Shown one piece after another: positions 11,830-27,114 of a stretch of DNA of 64,000 nt. Source of the stretch: Hymenolepis diminuta (lineage: Eukaryota; Platyhelminthes; Cestoda; Cyclophyllidea; Hymenolepididae); NCBI GenBank assembly GCA_900708905.1, contig CAADRB010000040.1:799265-863264 (forward strand), in the 5' to 3' direction. Position 1 is the stretch's first letter; every line of letters begins with the position of its first letter. Below the pieces are notes generated by a model. The model had not been told where the DNA came from. It saw only the letters and a program-made list of their open reading frames with translations, and searched no databases. A program made the translations under genes and the position numbers.

Positions 11830-12860
11830 ATACAGCAATTTAGAAGTCACAAAATTTCTGAAAGTCGCCAGATCTTTCGTCTGCAAAATTAGAAAGGAGA
11901 TGCTGAGTGAAAACAATGGAGATGAATTAACCGCCCCGAGCAAGAGAAAATAGCATTGTTAAAGCTCTGGTGACTCCCTCACAACACCCGAGTTTGTGAG
12001 GTGAGTGCATAGCGTGATCGAGGAAAATTCCGAGAAGTCAATGCGCGACGTCTTGCCACGGATCTTCAAATGTCTGAAGAAACAGTAATGAATGCTATTC
12101 ATCAAGACCTCGGATATAAATCATACATTCTTAGGCGAGGCCAGTTTATGTGAACAAAAGCAACTCAAGAAAATCGTTTAATGCGTGTAAAACGATTCTT
12201 AGACAGATTGAAGCACCCAGAAGAAGAGAAGTATCTTTGGTTTTTCTCCGACGAAAACAATTTCCACCAGGATGAAAAAGTCAGTCCAAGAAATGGCAGG
12301 TGGCTATATGCGAGTAGACCCCACTGAAGTTCCAACTGTTATGCATGCGCAAGAAGTTTCCAGCAATAGTGATGGTTTCGGTGTTGTGAAGGGCACATTA
12401 TGACCCTCCATTTTTTCCACAGGGCGTTAGAGTCAATGCAGATGCAGATGCCTATGTCGAGGCTCTTCAAACCATTATTGTTAAGCCATGCGTAGATAAA
12501 GTAGCCAATGGAAGACCGTATGTCTTCCAACAAGTTTCGGCTCTATCCCATAAAGTTCTAAATGTCAGAAATGGATGGCCGAGAGTTTCTGTCCTCATGT
12601 CACACCGAAATTATGGCCTCCTAACTCACCAGACCCTAATCCTTTGGATTATTACGTGAGGGACGGGGTGGGGCAGGGCGGGGCGTGGTTGAAAAGGAAG
12701 TTAATAAGCATCCCCATAACGCCAAATCCTCCCCTCTGATGGAAGCAATAGCCCGAGCAATAGAGGACATCAATAAGGATCACCTGATGAAAGCCTGCAG
12801 TCGCTGTTTTTCGAAAAGTGCATAAGGTGTCCTCAGATGCCTTACACACCCTGTACATTA
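11830..12860 (+). pseudogene. Decayed mariner transposase, DD37D (maT-like) type
   Basis: Pieces in shifting frames reproduce a mariner/Tc1-superfamily transposase from N- to C-terminus. They are a helix-turn-helix start (YSNLEVTKFLKVARSF, about 11830-11880), MSEETVMNAIHQDLGYKSY (about 12070-12125), RVKRFLDRLKHPEEEKYLWF with the first catalytic Asp in FSDENNF (GAC at 12250-12252), GHIMTLHFF (about 12390), ANGRPYVFQQVSALSHK (about 12505-12555), and WPPNSPDPNPLDYYV (about 12615-12656). The family's second catalytic Asp is replaced by Val (GTT, 12534-12536). The third Asp is GAT at 12647-12649. The distance is 113 nt, that is 37 intervening codons minus one base, indicating DD37D spacing with a one-base deletion. 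Stops (such as TGA at 12151-12153) and frameshifts make it non-functional. Confidence 0.85.
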
Positions 12861-13103
12861 CTAACTGTTGATTAACTTCCATTCCAAAATTTAAATCTGA
12901 TGGGAAATTTGACAACCCTTTTATCAGTGGAAGAATATCATCTTTTTGAAAGCAGTCTAGATGATTCTTAAATTCTGAATATATTTCTTCCACATAGAAA
13001 ATAAGAAAATTTACATTAATCCGATATACATTAAGAGTAAGATATCCTAGCAAGAATCACATTGTAGCGAACACTCCTTCAATAAGTCTGCTTCACCCTG
13101 TAC
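12847..13103. repeat. Two CACCCTGTAC decamers near the 3' end of the mariner relic
   Basis: CACCCTGTAC occurs at 12847-12856 and again at 13094-13103, both plus orientation. Read inward on the minus strand this is GTACAGGGTG, the kind of CAGGGTG start common in mariner terminal repeats. Either could be the 3' terminal repeat. The matching 5' terminal repeat was not found upstream, so the element's left end is unknown. Confidence 0.4.
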
Positions 13104-16100
13104 TTGCTAAAAACTCTATAACTAACATACTGTTAAATGATTTTTAGCTGATTTCCTTGCAGAAAAATAGTATTAATTGATTATAATCGCAAATTCATCA
13201 AAATTTAAAAAAAGGCTTTTTAGAAACTAACAGAATGTGGTGGATAGGCTTAATTAATTAGTAAAATCCAGAACATATAATTAGAAAATATTTTATTTAG
13301 AATAATTTCTTGTGATCGGTTATTTTCATTGATCACAAAATGAAAATGTTCCCTTTGAAAAGTCTGCCAACAACAATGTACGATTTGAAATGTCATGAAC
13401 CCGTCTCAATGAGTATTGAAGATGTGACTTAAGCAAAATAGGAAATGTAAAATTGAATTTCCTGATATGAACATATAAATATCAAGAAGATGACACAACT
13501 TGTTAGCTAATAATATGAAATTAACTAAAGGCATCTCAGATTAATATTAGGTACGTTGGTAATTTAATCAGATATAATTTTACTCAAACGCAGTTGCTGT
13601 TCCTTTAATGAAAGTTATGAGTGCATCTTAATTAGTATAAATGATCTTTCAGATGCTCTCAAATAGTAGACCTTGCAGTCAAACTTAAATGAAAACGAAC
13701 GACAGAAATTATCTTGAGATCCCTATCTGCCGATAGTTCTTTTAACAGACTACTAAGACTACCATCAGATGCTATTCTACTTAATCTAGTAATAAAGCCC
13801 TATCAAAATTTCGGTGAGATTTTTATATCTATTCCAACATAGAGATTGTTACTGATGTTGATTGTATTTGACAAAGAAGCTCTAAACCCTCGAGTGTACA
13901 AAGAAATGTACTTTAAATAGCTATTGCGATTGCTTAATTGATTAGTAAGATCATGCGCGGTGTATAGGCCAGACTGAATTTTAGATGCACCTTATCTGAT
14001 GAAATCTAATCAGCGGTGCATTCAAAAGCAAACAAAAAAATGATGCAACTATTCAAATAATTCAGACAGAATTTGTTAGATACCATGAATGTATAATAAA
14101 CAGTAAAGTCATGTTTTAACACGGTTTGAAATTTCATAAATAAAAAAGTTTTATTCACTGCTTAGAGCTTTTGATTTATTATTTTAATAGAAATTTTACT
14201 ACGAATCTATTAGTGGAATTAAGTTGTTACTATTATGAGGTCTGATGTACGTACTCATGACCGTACGAAAGTACAAATGGCCAACTGTTCATTTAAATCA
14301 GCCAGTCAGCATGTCTTGAATTTTGTGGGGATCAAATCACAAAATTAATCTCTCGAACATATGGATATTACAATGTGAATTATACTCTTTTTGAAAAATT
14401 GGGCAACACACTGCTTCCAAAATGCAAATAAAGTAAGACTCTTAACATCCTGACTATACCATATGCTACTTTTGGACCCCGTTTCATCATTAACTGGACT
14501 ATTTTGACTACTTTAATTGTTCATATTTCAGTCCACGGCTAAAAAATGTAAGCGATTTTTTCTCAGTGCCCTATGAAATAATATCGTTATGAGTTATTAT
14601 CCAAGGGTATGAAAGGGCACACATTTTTACACCAGCGAATCGTTGGGATGTAAAGTTTTGAAATTTTAGCTTTTCTTCTGCTTGAATGGATTACATCCTT
14701 TGTTTGCAATCCAAAATACTTTCATTTCAGTAGTTTATTGCTTTGAAAATGAAGTTCCAAAGGCAGTATTTACTTGATTTTCTTAGATGTTCAAGCAATT
14801 GAAAATTAACCTATAAAGATCTCCGGATGTCAACACAAGAAGAAATATGCCAAATTATGGACCCATTGTAAAACTCAGATTGCTAAAGATCATTACAGAA
14901 GTTTATGCTCAGATCGATTTAAAGAACTCTTGCCTAGAGCTCAGAGCCATCAGTTCTAGGATAGAATCTTGAACCATTTAAGAAACTACAGATGAATGCT
15001 TGAGTATGATTTGAATTTTGATAAAAAATGTAGGAAATGGATGTTCATCTTCCGTTTCTCCTAATAATAAAATACTAATGGAAAGTTAGGAGGATATGAT
15101 TCTAGAAATAGGGTGTTATTTCACACCCCTTAAATACCGTCTTGAAAATGTTCGAAATAGTACTTTATTGATTACCCATTCCCTTAATATTCCTATGGCA
15201 ATATAAACTTATATTTAACAGAGTTCACCTGATGTTTTAGCCCTGGTGTATCAGATGATATTACTGCCCTGACCTTACTTTCTCAATTTCAGTTATCAGT
15301 TTGATGTCCACCAAAGTTACAACATGATACACACGCCTAGAGACAAAATATGCAAATAATGTTTTTGCATTATGTGGACAATTTGTTGTACTGAATTAAA
15401 AATACAATAGGTCTATCATTACCATCATTTTGCTGGAATGGTGTTATCAAGGCTTGCAAAAAATTCGAGGACGTAGTAAAAAATATTTTTACAGGAATTA
15501 GAATGAAAATTTACGTAGGCAATGAAATATATAAATATCCCATCAAATTTCATCTGTTGGATCGTTTCAATATTTTCTGCATTTAAATGGCGTTAGTCCG
15601 TTAGCTATCAACATTATTTTTATTCCAGTAGATTAGATATCAGGGTGATACAGGCGGCTGCGTTGCAACCCGTTTCTACTACGTTTGCTGGCGTATGTAG
15701 AAGAGAACAAAGCGTTTATGATTGAATGGTGGAGCTTGTCCCATATTCTCAGATGCATAATCATTAGTTGGTATTTGTAGAAATCAATGTCATAGTTAAT
15801 AAAAATACTTATTATTTATGCGTAATGGTACATTTCAGTTTTCATTAAATTAATGAAGATGGACGCTTTTAAAATGCAGCCTAGTTGGCAAATCCACAGA
15901 TTTATTGGGTTATTTTCTAAACAATAACATCCTTTCAGATAATGGTAATCCTGGATAATTTCCATTATGTTCTAGTTGTGCCCTGCATTGTAAATTTTAC
16001 GGTGGATGAAATAAAATAAAGAGCGTCAGTAATGTAATAGGCACTATCCTGTCTGACTCACCAAACAGAACATGTTTGAAACCCATCTAAGCGTATTCAG

Positions 16101-19100
16101 TTAATGAAACGATGGTTCTCATTCCCAAGCATTGATTAATAGGAATTACTTAATTATTACCCCAATAAAGTTACCCTTCTCACTGCAATACAATACATTG
16201 TACGAATATCATATCGCCGTATAACTATTAATTTATGTAGTCTATTAGGGATCTAGTTTTCCCACTGTGCAGCATAATGTATTATTTAAAGGCAGGGAGA
16301 GGGCTTAAAAATTACGTTGCCTACATTTCTCAAGGACATTTTTTTTCTAAAAACATGTTAATTCAAACTATGTTATTTCTATTTATGTTCGATTGTTCTT
16401 GTAAACCAAATGCGATCACCGCATTTCATTCCTCTCCACCCAAATCACAGCCATAGGTTATCAGTTATCGATTTTTGCTCGCATTCGAATGTTTGTCTGA
16501 GTAATCAATACACTGGTTTAAGTACGTTCGATGAAAACGTGTGATACTCAAGCTCTCTTACTTCTTTGTTCTCCTATTTCCTCCCTCTCTTCAGGTATAT
16601 TATTCTCCCTTTTTTCAATTTAAAATAAGGAGAAACAAATATTTGAGCACATCACAATAAAGCACTTCCTGGATTTGCCTTTATCGATGCATTATTTCCG
16701 CGGTAAAATCAGAGTGAATTTTATGGGCATTTAATTGGTCTGTGTGAATTTCCCCTCACAAATACAATCCACGTTTATGACTGATAATCGGCAGATTAGA
16801 CCTTAAATCTAGAAGTAGAGATTCGCGTTTTAACAAAATTGAGTAGAAAAAAGAAAATATTATCTGTGATCTTATCTTTGGCGTAGTTAAGAATTGAACG
16901 AATTCATAATTATGTTTATGATTAATATTAAAGAGTACCTATATGACAGTGAGATTTCGCCCAATTTATAAATAATTAATTATTTGAATTGATACGAAAT
17001 ATAGAAGGAACATGTCACGATGTTAATGTCCAATAACACCTGGTATAATTGATTAATGGTGGAGACGACTGTGAATGAGACGCTTGGCCATCTCGCTTTT
17101 TAATTCAAAAACATGATGTACTAAAGAATTAGAAGGTGGGTTTGATATCTGAGGATGATTATAAAAACACAGGCCATTTAATTTTATGGAGAATATTTGC
17201 CTCTTGAACACTAACCTTGAGCACCAGTTGATCGAGTCATGTATTCATCATCAATTTCGACTAGTACGTTATATATCATGGAAACTCATAGATTGTCAAG
17301 GCTATACTCTGCTGCGATCGATCAAAATTTACTTAAACTCTGTCAGTCATGCTCGAAGTGAATGCTGGGGTAATCTGAGTTAGTACTTTTCTATCACTGA
17401 AAACATATGAGCAGTGGCAGATAATAATACTGAAATTTACAGGGACTATGTGTAGCAAAGATAATATTAGATATTATGCAACAGTCATAACGACGTTTTG
17501 GGGCAATATTTGACAATCACCCTGCATGTTCCCCAAATCAAAGGTCTCTAGATAGTTGCATGCTGATGCATATTCAGTGTAAGGAATCATAGACCACATT
17601 GACTAATATCGATCAATGAATGGAATGGAACGATGTGTGTCTCTCATTTGAGCAGTTTCATGACACCTGCCGTCTTCCATAACAACTTTTGGAAATGGTT
17701 CCATTATCTCACGGCTATGATATCGTCATTGAAACTACTATTTATCATTCTTCAGGGTTTGATATTGCTGAAGAAAGCTGAAAAGGAGAAGTACTGAGTG
17801 TTCAGATTTTAAACAAAATAATTAAATAGGACCGAACAAGGCAATCTAGGGCGGATTTAAATTGTAGTTACCCCAGATCGGAAATAAAATTCAAGCGAAT
17901 GCCAGCTAGCCACAGGAATGTTACAAATAAGCTATAAATATTAACGTCCACTCATCAAAGTGAATGTGATCCATTTACTGCCATAAAATTGAGAAGGCTT
18001 AGTGATCAAATTAACCTGAGTTAATTGAATTTGTAACAACTGTAAAAGGAGCTTATTCCACTTTGGAGCTCTGTTACTTTTAGAGATAAAGAGTGTAAAA
18101 CATCAACACATTCTTTATATCTAGGGGTTTATTTAGAGAATACAAATTGTAAATGTTTAGTAAAATGTGAAATTAAGAAAATATATAAAAGGCAAGCCTC
18201 CCGCTCTTGAAAGACCAACGTCTGATACAATTTTCTCCCAACAACCTTATTAACTAAGTTGCTAAATTTCTTGATCCCTGAAGCTCTTTAGGACAAAGCA
18301 GCACTAATCCCAAGTTGAGTTCTACAGAAGAATTGAGCATCATGGTCAAAATTTGCCATGTTCACTCTTCTCTCCATTAATGTATTATAATTTAACGCTC
18401 TACAGCATCCTATCTGGTTCATGACTTTCGCACATTTATGTTGAACAGATAACTTAAAGAGATTTAGAGATGAATATATTTTCTTGGATAACCACCAACT
18501 GTAAATTGGAGAAATAATCACTGATAAGCTAGTAAAGTGAAGGAGGTTTTTCTACCTTATGTCATATAACTAAACTCTGCTAGAATCGAATTGACATGTA
18601 AATCCAAAACCTCGTATTATTTGAATTTCTTTGTTATGTGTAGGCTTCTGATTATGAAATGGGACTGTTGCAAATAATGTCTTCAATGTTATCCTTGAAC
18701 TTATTGCTAAAACTAGAAATTGAATGTCCTGTTGGGAAAAGAAATGCAATAGATTGTAGATAAAATATGAAATATCTACTGAAATTTACATAATGCTCCT
18801 TTTAAGCATTGCTAATTAATCGATGGAACCATTAAGTTTTCGATATAATGAAAATGTGAAACGTCCTAATTTAATAAGAACTTAATTTGAAGACTAGTAA
18901 GATATAAATTGTATGCAATTTTTCACTGTTATCAGAAGGTTATATGTTAGGAATTAATGTGCTTCTCTCCTTCCGAGCTTTAACAAACCTCACGATACAA
19001 TATAGGGAGAAAATGTAGATGGAAGCAGAATATTTATATAAATGAAGTTGACCAAAAAAAATAGAACAAGTAGCAGAGTAAAACTCAAAATAATGAATCA

Positions 19101-21754
19101 GGTAGCGGAGGACAGCTGACAATCGTAAGTGGAACAAAATGAATTTCAATATTTAAAAGAGAAAAGTTCGATATGCACTCCTAAACAACTGTGAAAGATA
19201 GATAAGAGACGAAGCGACCGCATTTGCTTTTCGAGATAAATGGTTTTCTTTTATAATTCACTCTTTCTGGAGAGTGGGTTATGATTCCTGGTCATAATTG
19301 ATTATGATCATCGATTAGGCAAACTTATTAATAACCAATTGGTACATTTGTTGGATATGCGAAAAACTTGAACAGTCCTGCCAAATCGTGGGATTCAAAG
19401 TTTTTTATGAAAGCTAAAATAAAAGATTAAATTCGTACAATTCCTGGACTTACATCCTTTAATCTCAATTTACCCTTTCATTATACTGCGTAAAATGCTT
19501 AGATTCCGTCTTAATTGGTTTCGGTCGTACAGCAATAAAAATGCGTATTCTATTAATTACACATATACCAATTTTTCAAGAAGGATAGTAAGATATGAAT
19601 TTTGTATCGGTTTTCTTTGCCCCTTAGTTATGTTTTACTGAATATTTATACACCAAAGCTTGTGTCTATTTTTTAATGATTAAAGCAGTTGCATTATTTC
19701 TACGAAATCGAATTTTATCACTCTCCATTAAATAGTATATATACATTTTATTATCATAAAATACTATTTTTCTCTAATGCTATTCCCATTCATTGTAAAG
19801 CATAATACATTTTACTATTAATAGTGAGAATTTGTCTTTAGAAAACATTAAAATAATGGAGTGAATGGAAAGAATCGCGTAGAAGTATGATAAATGTGGG
19901 CCCTAATCTAAATTACGGAGATATCTAGCTTTATAGTATATTTAACGGACATAGTTCAGTATACCATATTACCTGAATCTAATATTGCTATTCGATCACT
20001 AGTTCATGCCCTCGATATTCACAAATTCAATTAGCAGTTTTCATACCATCTCAGAAGACCTATTAATTCTGACAGCCAAGACTAACTGGTTATTTGATTA
20101 TATAAGGAATTAATTCAATCCTGTGTATTGATCCTGTTATGCATACATAATGGTGAATGGTGAAGTATAATAAGGATTATGTGTAAAACCGTTCCTGCAA
20201 AACTACATGAAATCATGTCACTTGGATTTCCATATAAAAAGGATGTCTTTAAGATGAGACAAGATTATGGCCTGGTGATTCTGAGGCTCAGATGAAGTAG
20301 TTCTGACCCGATTCTACTGCCTCTCTTCCCTCTTAAACTGATATATTTTTCATTTTAAATGCACGAATGTTTCCCCATAAATAAAAGTTATGAAAAATTT
20401 TAATATCGAAAATTTTAATGAATAAATCAAATGTTTGTGTTTACTTGAATTCTGCAATTTCAAGAGTGTGAAAAGCGATAAAACACTTCATCAAAGAAAA
20501 GTATTCAAAGACTTTCAAACCACTGAATTCAATAGATTCGTGACTTGGAAACTATAGAAAAAACGCGAAATACTCGCAAACGTAGAAAACGGAAAATAAG
20601 AATTTTCTTCTCCAAAGACCAGAAGAATGAGAAATAGAAGGAGAGAAAGAAGACGAAGAATAAAAGATTTTATCTCTGTTTTAAACAATAAACGTTTGCC
20701 TATGCGCGACTGTTAAACCGTTTTACATTTGGCGGGAGACAAGAAGGAAGGGTTGAATTTTGAATGCCAGTAAGGCAGAAAGGAGAGCAGTTTTTTGGAG
20801 AGGCTACTTCTTTCAAGTGGTGAAATTAAGACATTGACAAATTGTAGGTGAAATTTTTACCGATTTTGCTGTTAACTGTTGGTTAGAAATGGGGAGAAAG
20901 GATGATTTTGTATAGTTATTACTCAAGCTCTTCTATTTATGTTCTCGGCATGTTTCAAATAATGACCAGTGAAATACATTTAACTAAAATTATTGGCAGC
21001 AATAAAATGGTTAAGATTCATCCGAAAAATTGTTCAGTATCGCTCAGTTCATTTTCACAGTTAATTAGTTCGTAAAGTTGTAATATTCATTTTGAAGATA
21101 AATATATGTCGGTTTATTTTCATTGAAATTTCTAAAATTATAAGTAGAATTATGAGTCCTAAGCAAAATTTTATTGTCTTACACATTAATTAGTTAATTT
21201 GATAATTATTATAAGGATATAAATGGTTACAAAATGCAACACTAATTTTTTCCCAAATCCCTTGAAAAATGAGAGTTTTGTAAGTTCTGGATTGGTTTCC
21301 ACTCATTGAACATCGTGAATACGCATTCAGTCAGTAATCTAGGTGGTGAAACATGAAATTTAATGTTGGAACTTGAATTAACCATTAAATAAATATTGCA
21401 CAACCCGAATTGACCATTTAATACGATAAACAATGGTAACTTCTCCATTCTGAAAGTAATAATAATCTATCTTACAGTTAAAAATCTGCAATTTTATTGT
21501 GCTTTGTCATAAAATTAAACTTTAAGTGGGCGGTTCTATTAATAAGGATTTCTTAAAATTTTCATTCTTTCCTCGCTTGGCAAAGCATATTAACACGCAA
21601 AATAGTAAAAATAACTCAATAAGGGAACAAGTGGAAATCAAATTGGAGTACATAATGAAGTGAAGTTGTTAAGAATAAGTTTAATTTATGAAACCATTGA
21701 GTCGTCTACTTTCTCATAAGATTTATTATTTGCTTAGTAATTCTGAATGTTCCA

Positions 21755-21905
21755 ATGTCCAATACTTTAAAATATGAGCTCGTATTTCTGGATGCGATCA
21801 CTTTCGCGACATTCAGATCTTATTGACCAGTTAATAAAATTGAATGGTTAGTCGTGCCACTTTGATTCAATTACATCTTCATAGAGCTGCCGATGGGTGA
21901 ATGAA
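21755..21905 (+). repeat. Copy of dispersed repeat family R2
   Basis: The core reads CAGATCTTATTGACCAGTTA, then ATAAAATTGAATGG and GTGCCACTTTGATTCAA. It aligns in order with the copy at 32725-32900 (CTTATTGAACAGTTGATAAA, then TTTGAATAGCCATGTCAA). Confidence 0.45.
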
Positions 21906-24900
21906 ACCAACAAAGGCCTTTGTGACAATCAGTACTATTTCATCTATTTTAACTCGTTTAATGTTTATATAAATCTGAGAGAATTTACCATCTTTGCAGC
22001 TTTTTTACTATTTTAGGACAATTTTTATTGATTCAATTATTTATCATAAATATTCCCCTCTTATAATCTTATGACTCAATTTGGTACATATATTAATTAA
22101 AAAGTCTTCATTGCAAAATTGTTAATTGATCAATTTTTCTAGAAACTTTAGATATAAAGCTCATAGAGCTCATTGAAGTCACACCAGGCTCAAATAATGC
22201 CAATCAATGCTGATCTTTTATAAATTTTTATTTTATTGATTTTATTTCAAGTAAAATTATATGTTACTAAGTCTAACATAGTTATGCCGAGACATGAAAA
22301 TGCCATAATCCAACAGTTAAATGAATCAATATTAAAGAAAATTAATCAGCATTATTAAACAGAATTGGAATTTTTCCAGAGTTATCAATCAGCTAATCTT
22401 ATGCTAGCTTACGCACTAAACTAGTTGCGCCTATAACATCTCTTACATGTATTTAAAATTTAATGTAAATATGAATCGGCAATATCCTAAATCGAATTTG
22501 TAAATTCTGTCTGAATTCTACTGAATTTCATCCCGTCACTGGTCATTTGGCAGATGTAAATTTACACTAAATCCTAATCACTTCAGTAAATACAATAATT
22601 AATTTGAATGTAACCAAAATGCATAAATGAATTTCGAAATATGATAAAACAAAAAGCTAGGCATGTCCAAAACCTTGGCAAAGTTTTTCCACTTCATCAA
22701 TAAAAGGCTGAGTGAAGAGATTTGAACCATCGAAAATAATATAATTTTCCTCGTCTAAAATGAGGAAAAAAAGCATGAACAAGAAAAGAAGAATCATGCC
22801 TCAAAAGACATCTTTAACTACGCGATTAAATGGCTAATGGTGCGTTTTAAATAGTATGACTTTTCACCTGATGACGAAAACTCTGGAAGGACCATGTAAT
22901 TATATATCATAAAAAGCTGAATAATAAGAGTCTTTGCAAAACAGAAAAATAGGGAGTTATAATGGGAGGCTGGCTCTTAATTGAAATATCACTAAAATAT
23001 TAGGTGGGTCAGACTCAGTTAATTAATTTAAAGGACAGTTAACCGTGATTGATCTTTTCTTACAATTAAATGTGAAGCACTGGTGGATCAATGACATCTT
23101 TAATCTTAACGTCTGCTCCGACTGTCAAAAGAGAAAAAGAGAATGAGTTATGCAAATACGAACAACTAACGGAGATATAAATATATTTCGATATAAAACA
23201 TAGATCTGACAGCTTTGTACCATCCTGTTCAAAAAATTAACTGAATAAATAAATATTTTTGCTGGTTTATTTGTGCATAATATGAATAAAATTATCCATT
23301 TTTCGGACAAAATACCACAAACATAGTGAAATATGTGCAAAACGATAGATTGTAAAGTAAAAAATTAGGGTTTAATTCGAGTGATTCTTTACATCTGATG
23401 ATTTTTTAAATATCCCTTAAGTAAAATGTTATTTAATTTAATTGACAGATTAAACTTGATTGAAATAAAATTTTATAATGTGCGCTAAAATACGTAGCTG
23501 AAGGCAAGTGATTTCTCAAACAGAGCAAAAGAGCAATTGGCAGATGAAAGACCTATTTTAAAGAGTTAGTTGAAAGGGTGATAACAAAGGTGCAAATTGC
23601 CATTTAAAAATTTTTCTCACTTGCGTGACGATCGATATGAATTTTTGGCCGCATCTGTCCAAAAGTTCCCTGAATAAAGAAGGTTAATATGAGATTCTTT
23701 CCTTATGTAAACTATAAATTTTACATATGTCCATTTAAACAAAATTTTACATTTAAGATCCGATTTGGACGTAGAATGCAATTTAATAATAATATCACCT
23801 CGAATAAACACAGCATACGGACCACCGCCAATTCAAAATTTTGGCTGTCTCATTGGTGCAATTTTAAGATTTTAAGTAGCGAAATACCATGTGAGGTCAT
23901 TTGCTCTCTCACTCGCTACAGTAAAAATAGATGGAAGCCCAAGATTGACCCTGTTAGATTAAAAAATGTACTGAACATCGTAGACAAGTATTTGCTGTAG
24001 TCCAACAGATGAACCGTATAATTCGAACTATGAAACGTGAACTACCCACTTAGCAAGTACTGTATAATCTGAGTCCAGAAATCAAATGCAGTAACACTAA
24101 TAATATAATTGTTGGACTCTGTTATTCAATATTAGCTGCTTTTTACAATTAGAATTTGTGGAATATTCTGCACTATAGTGGGTAATGATAGTAATATAAA
24201 TTGAGGATTGGTCTTGATTTTTACATGGTGGCAAATGTGGTTAGAGCCATAGTGTTTAAAAACTCTTTCCTTGACATTTTTTCTACATCTCATTTAATTC
24301 AAACTTGTCTTATTGCAGAAGATAGAGTGTATTCGAACTGACCGATTTTGTATAATAAGATAATGACGTCTGTAGAATCTGCTAACAAGAAATAAATTTC
24401 AAATCCCAAAGTTGACAATCTTCCATTCTGAAAATTGTCACTTTATTAAATAAAAGATTTGCACATTTTAGAATTCAAGAAGATCCATGTTCTGTTCTGA
24501 CATTGATAAAAGGCCAGACTTTAACTAATTCTAAAATTGCAGGCTTAAAAAGTTAATAAATACATCTGGCGATTCCAAATGCGGGCATATGTGATTTGGA
24601 AAGATTTTTTTGTGTCTAATTTTAGCGTTTAAATAAATTACTATTGGTCTGTGTTCAGTTTTTTCCGGCTGTAAAAGTAGCCACGTCTATGGAAGATGAT
24701 ATAAGACCTATGAAATCTAATATCCCCTGGCATAATTTTAATGAAATGGCCCAATACCAAATGCTGTCTAGATTAGCAAAAGGTATTTTCTAACATTTGA
24801 TGTTTTTCGGCTTTCCAGCAAATCAAAAATACAAAAGAAAAGACAAATTAAGGGTTATTAAATCCGTTTGAAGTGAATGAGTGTTTAGATAGCGTTTACA

Positions 24901-26087
24901 AGTTGTCTGGAAAGTTTGAATCTAGTGTATCATTCAATCTGGAGGCTGAATAATTTCGGAGATATAAAGAAAAAATTGCTAAACATTTCAATTTTATCAA
25001 TCATTTCAATGCTAATATACCGTATGATATTCTTAGGGGTATTACTGCCATTTTGAAAATCAAAATTGAAAACGAGATCATTACTTACGAAGACCAGCTG
25101 ACTGAAATTCATTTTGAATTGGCTTTAAAGGGGTTACTTTGAGAGTTACCAAAAATACATTTTTTGACAAGAAAAAGCAACACTTATAAGTAAGTTAATC
25201 TTTTTATAGAAGAGTAGAATAATTTGAGGGGCGGTTATTTCAGCTAATTCTGAGTCATTTTGAAGAAGGCTGCCTCTTATTATGGGCCATTTTCATATAA
25301 TTAACCTTACAAATATGTTAAAATCTTTCAAAAAGTAAATAAAAAATGACATTGCTGTTTGAACGCGATGTAACAGACTAAATACCTAATTGACATGAAT
25401 GCAACATGAAGCGAGATAGGAAATGAAAAAGAGATAACAGAACGCAGACGTTTCACAAGGTCAAGGACCGATTTATGATACGAATAGTCGATTCAATTTC
25501 TGAAAGTCCTTTGATCAGGTATCCATAAAATTTCATATTTTTAGGAAAACGACATTTTCCTTCCTGTGGTAATTCATCTTAGTCTCACACAATTCTAATA
25601 TAAACTGAAGTTATTCTATTTTTATTCCTTGATATTTATTTATAATGTTACAAGGAGGCTCTTATATTTCAATGATAATGGCTCATTTCAAATCACCATT
25701 CAATTTTATTTCAATTTTTTATTATCTTTGGTTTCAAATGTTGGTCCCTAACCTAACAGATGTGCTATTTTGAGAATGTTCAACTTGATACATATGCCTA
25801 TGGTTAATCAGCTCTGAGTGCTGTGGACCTGGACCGAACTTGGTAAGCAGAAACCTAGTGTTATGCTCAACATTTGTTGTCTGAAATCCCCATCTTGTTT
25901 CTAAGACCTCAAGCCCTTAAATGAGTAACCGCCAAGCTTAATTTATGCAAAATTTAAACAAAATAAGCTTTTTGTAATTCTCTAATTATTGCAATTCCTA
26001 TATTAAGTTAAATCGCTGGATTTACAGATCTATTTATTTTACTTTACCATGAAAAATTATTAAATGGCTTATAAAGCTTAATTAACA

Positions 26088-26106
26088 ATATATATATATA
26101 TATATA
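26088..26106. repeat. TA microsatellite
   Basis: Nineteen bases of uninterrupted alternating A and T. Confidence 0.9.
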
Positions 26107-27114
26107 CATAATATTTATCGCAAAAATTGTTTGGCTATGGCTAATTTTTATCGTAACCTAATTAATTTATACTTGTTTAAATGGATGAATCATTTGGTAA
26201 AATTTTCTTATTACATTGAATCATAAGTATTTGAGAATGGTTTTTCGAGCAAGCTTTGACAAACGTTGACAAATTGAAGAATTTATTTTATTTACAAATC
26301 AAAATCTCTCTGCTTACCACAGAGAGACGCACCAAAGGTCGTTTCCACCTTAGTCACTTCAAAGCTGAACTTCTCTCATCGTCTTGTATGACCAAATGAC
26401 ATTAAAATTTGCGCAACTTGTCGTAAAAACGAGAATTAATCATCATCTTGGCTTAAATGTTGTTAACAGATCAGCAAATGGAGCACACCTTTTTAAACTG
26501 TAAGAACTGTTTCAGCTTGGTTCAAACAGTCCAATGGCCTAATTAGTTTGAATCCCAAGCAGGGGAGTAGTATGAGACTATAACACTGGTTCCAAAGTTT
26601 GTTAAATTTTCAGCAAATCCACAGCACTTCTAATTACGTATTATCGATCTCTAATTATCCTATATGTAAACAGATCTCGTTCTCTTCTAACAAAGACAAA
26701 ATTTTCAGTGATTTCGATCGACTTGTTTACTTAATATCCAAAATTTATGCATGTCCAATCATTTCTGGCTTAAAAGCATGTAAGATTGGTTATTTCATAG
26801 CATTGCATTTGCAAAGTTAGGCTCTTCCATGCTGTTACAATGCTAGGAAGTCCGGCTTCTGCTACTGCGATGAAATTTTTGTTCTGGATAACAATCTGCA
26901 GCTTTGAGCTATAATTTTCGACGTCTTATCAATTACAAATCAAGAGATACCATGCTAATAATAAACGCTCATAATACTATTTTAAGGTGAGATTTACTAA
27001 GAGTTCAATTCCATTTGACCTATTGTGGTCCATACTATTATACTATAGTGGTATGATCAGCATTTATCGCTGTTACCACTAACGAGGAAATAGAAATTTA
27101 AACCAAATAAACTA

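Noticed and set aside
12652..13053. Minus-strand 133-codon open frame over the mariner 3' end
   Set aside because: Antisense to the recognisable transposase C-terminus and without similarity to a known protein.
23689..24000. Plus-strand 103-codon open frame
   Set aside because: Rich in Asn, Lys, Phe and Ile as expected of AT-rich noise, with an overlapping minus frame and no splice or start context.
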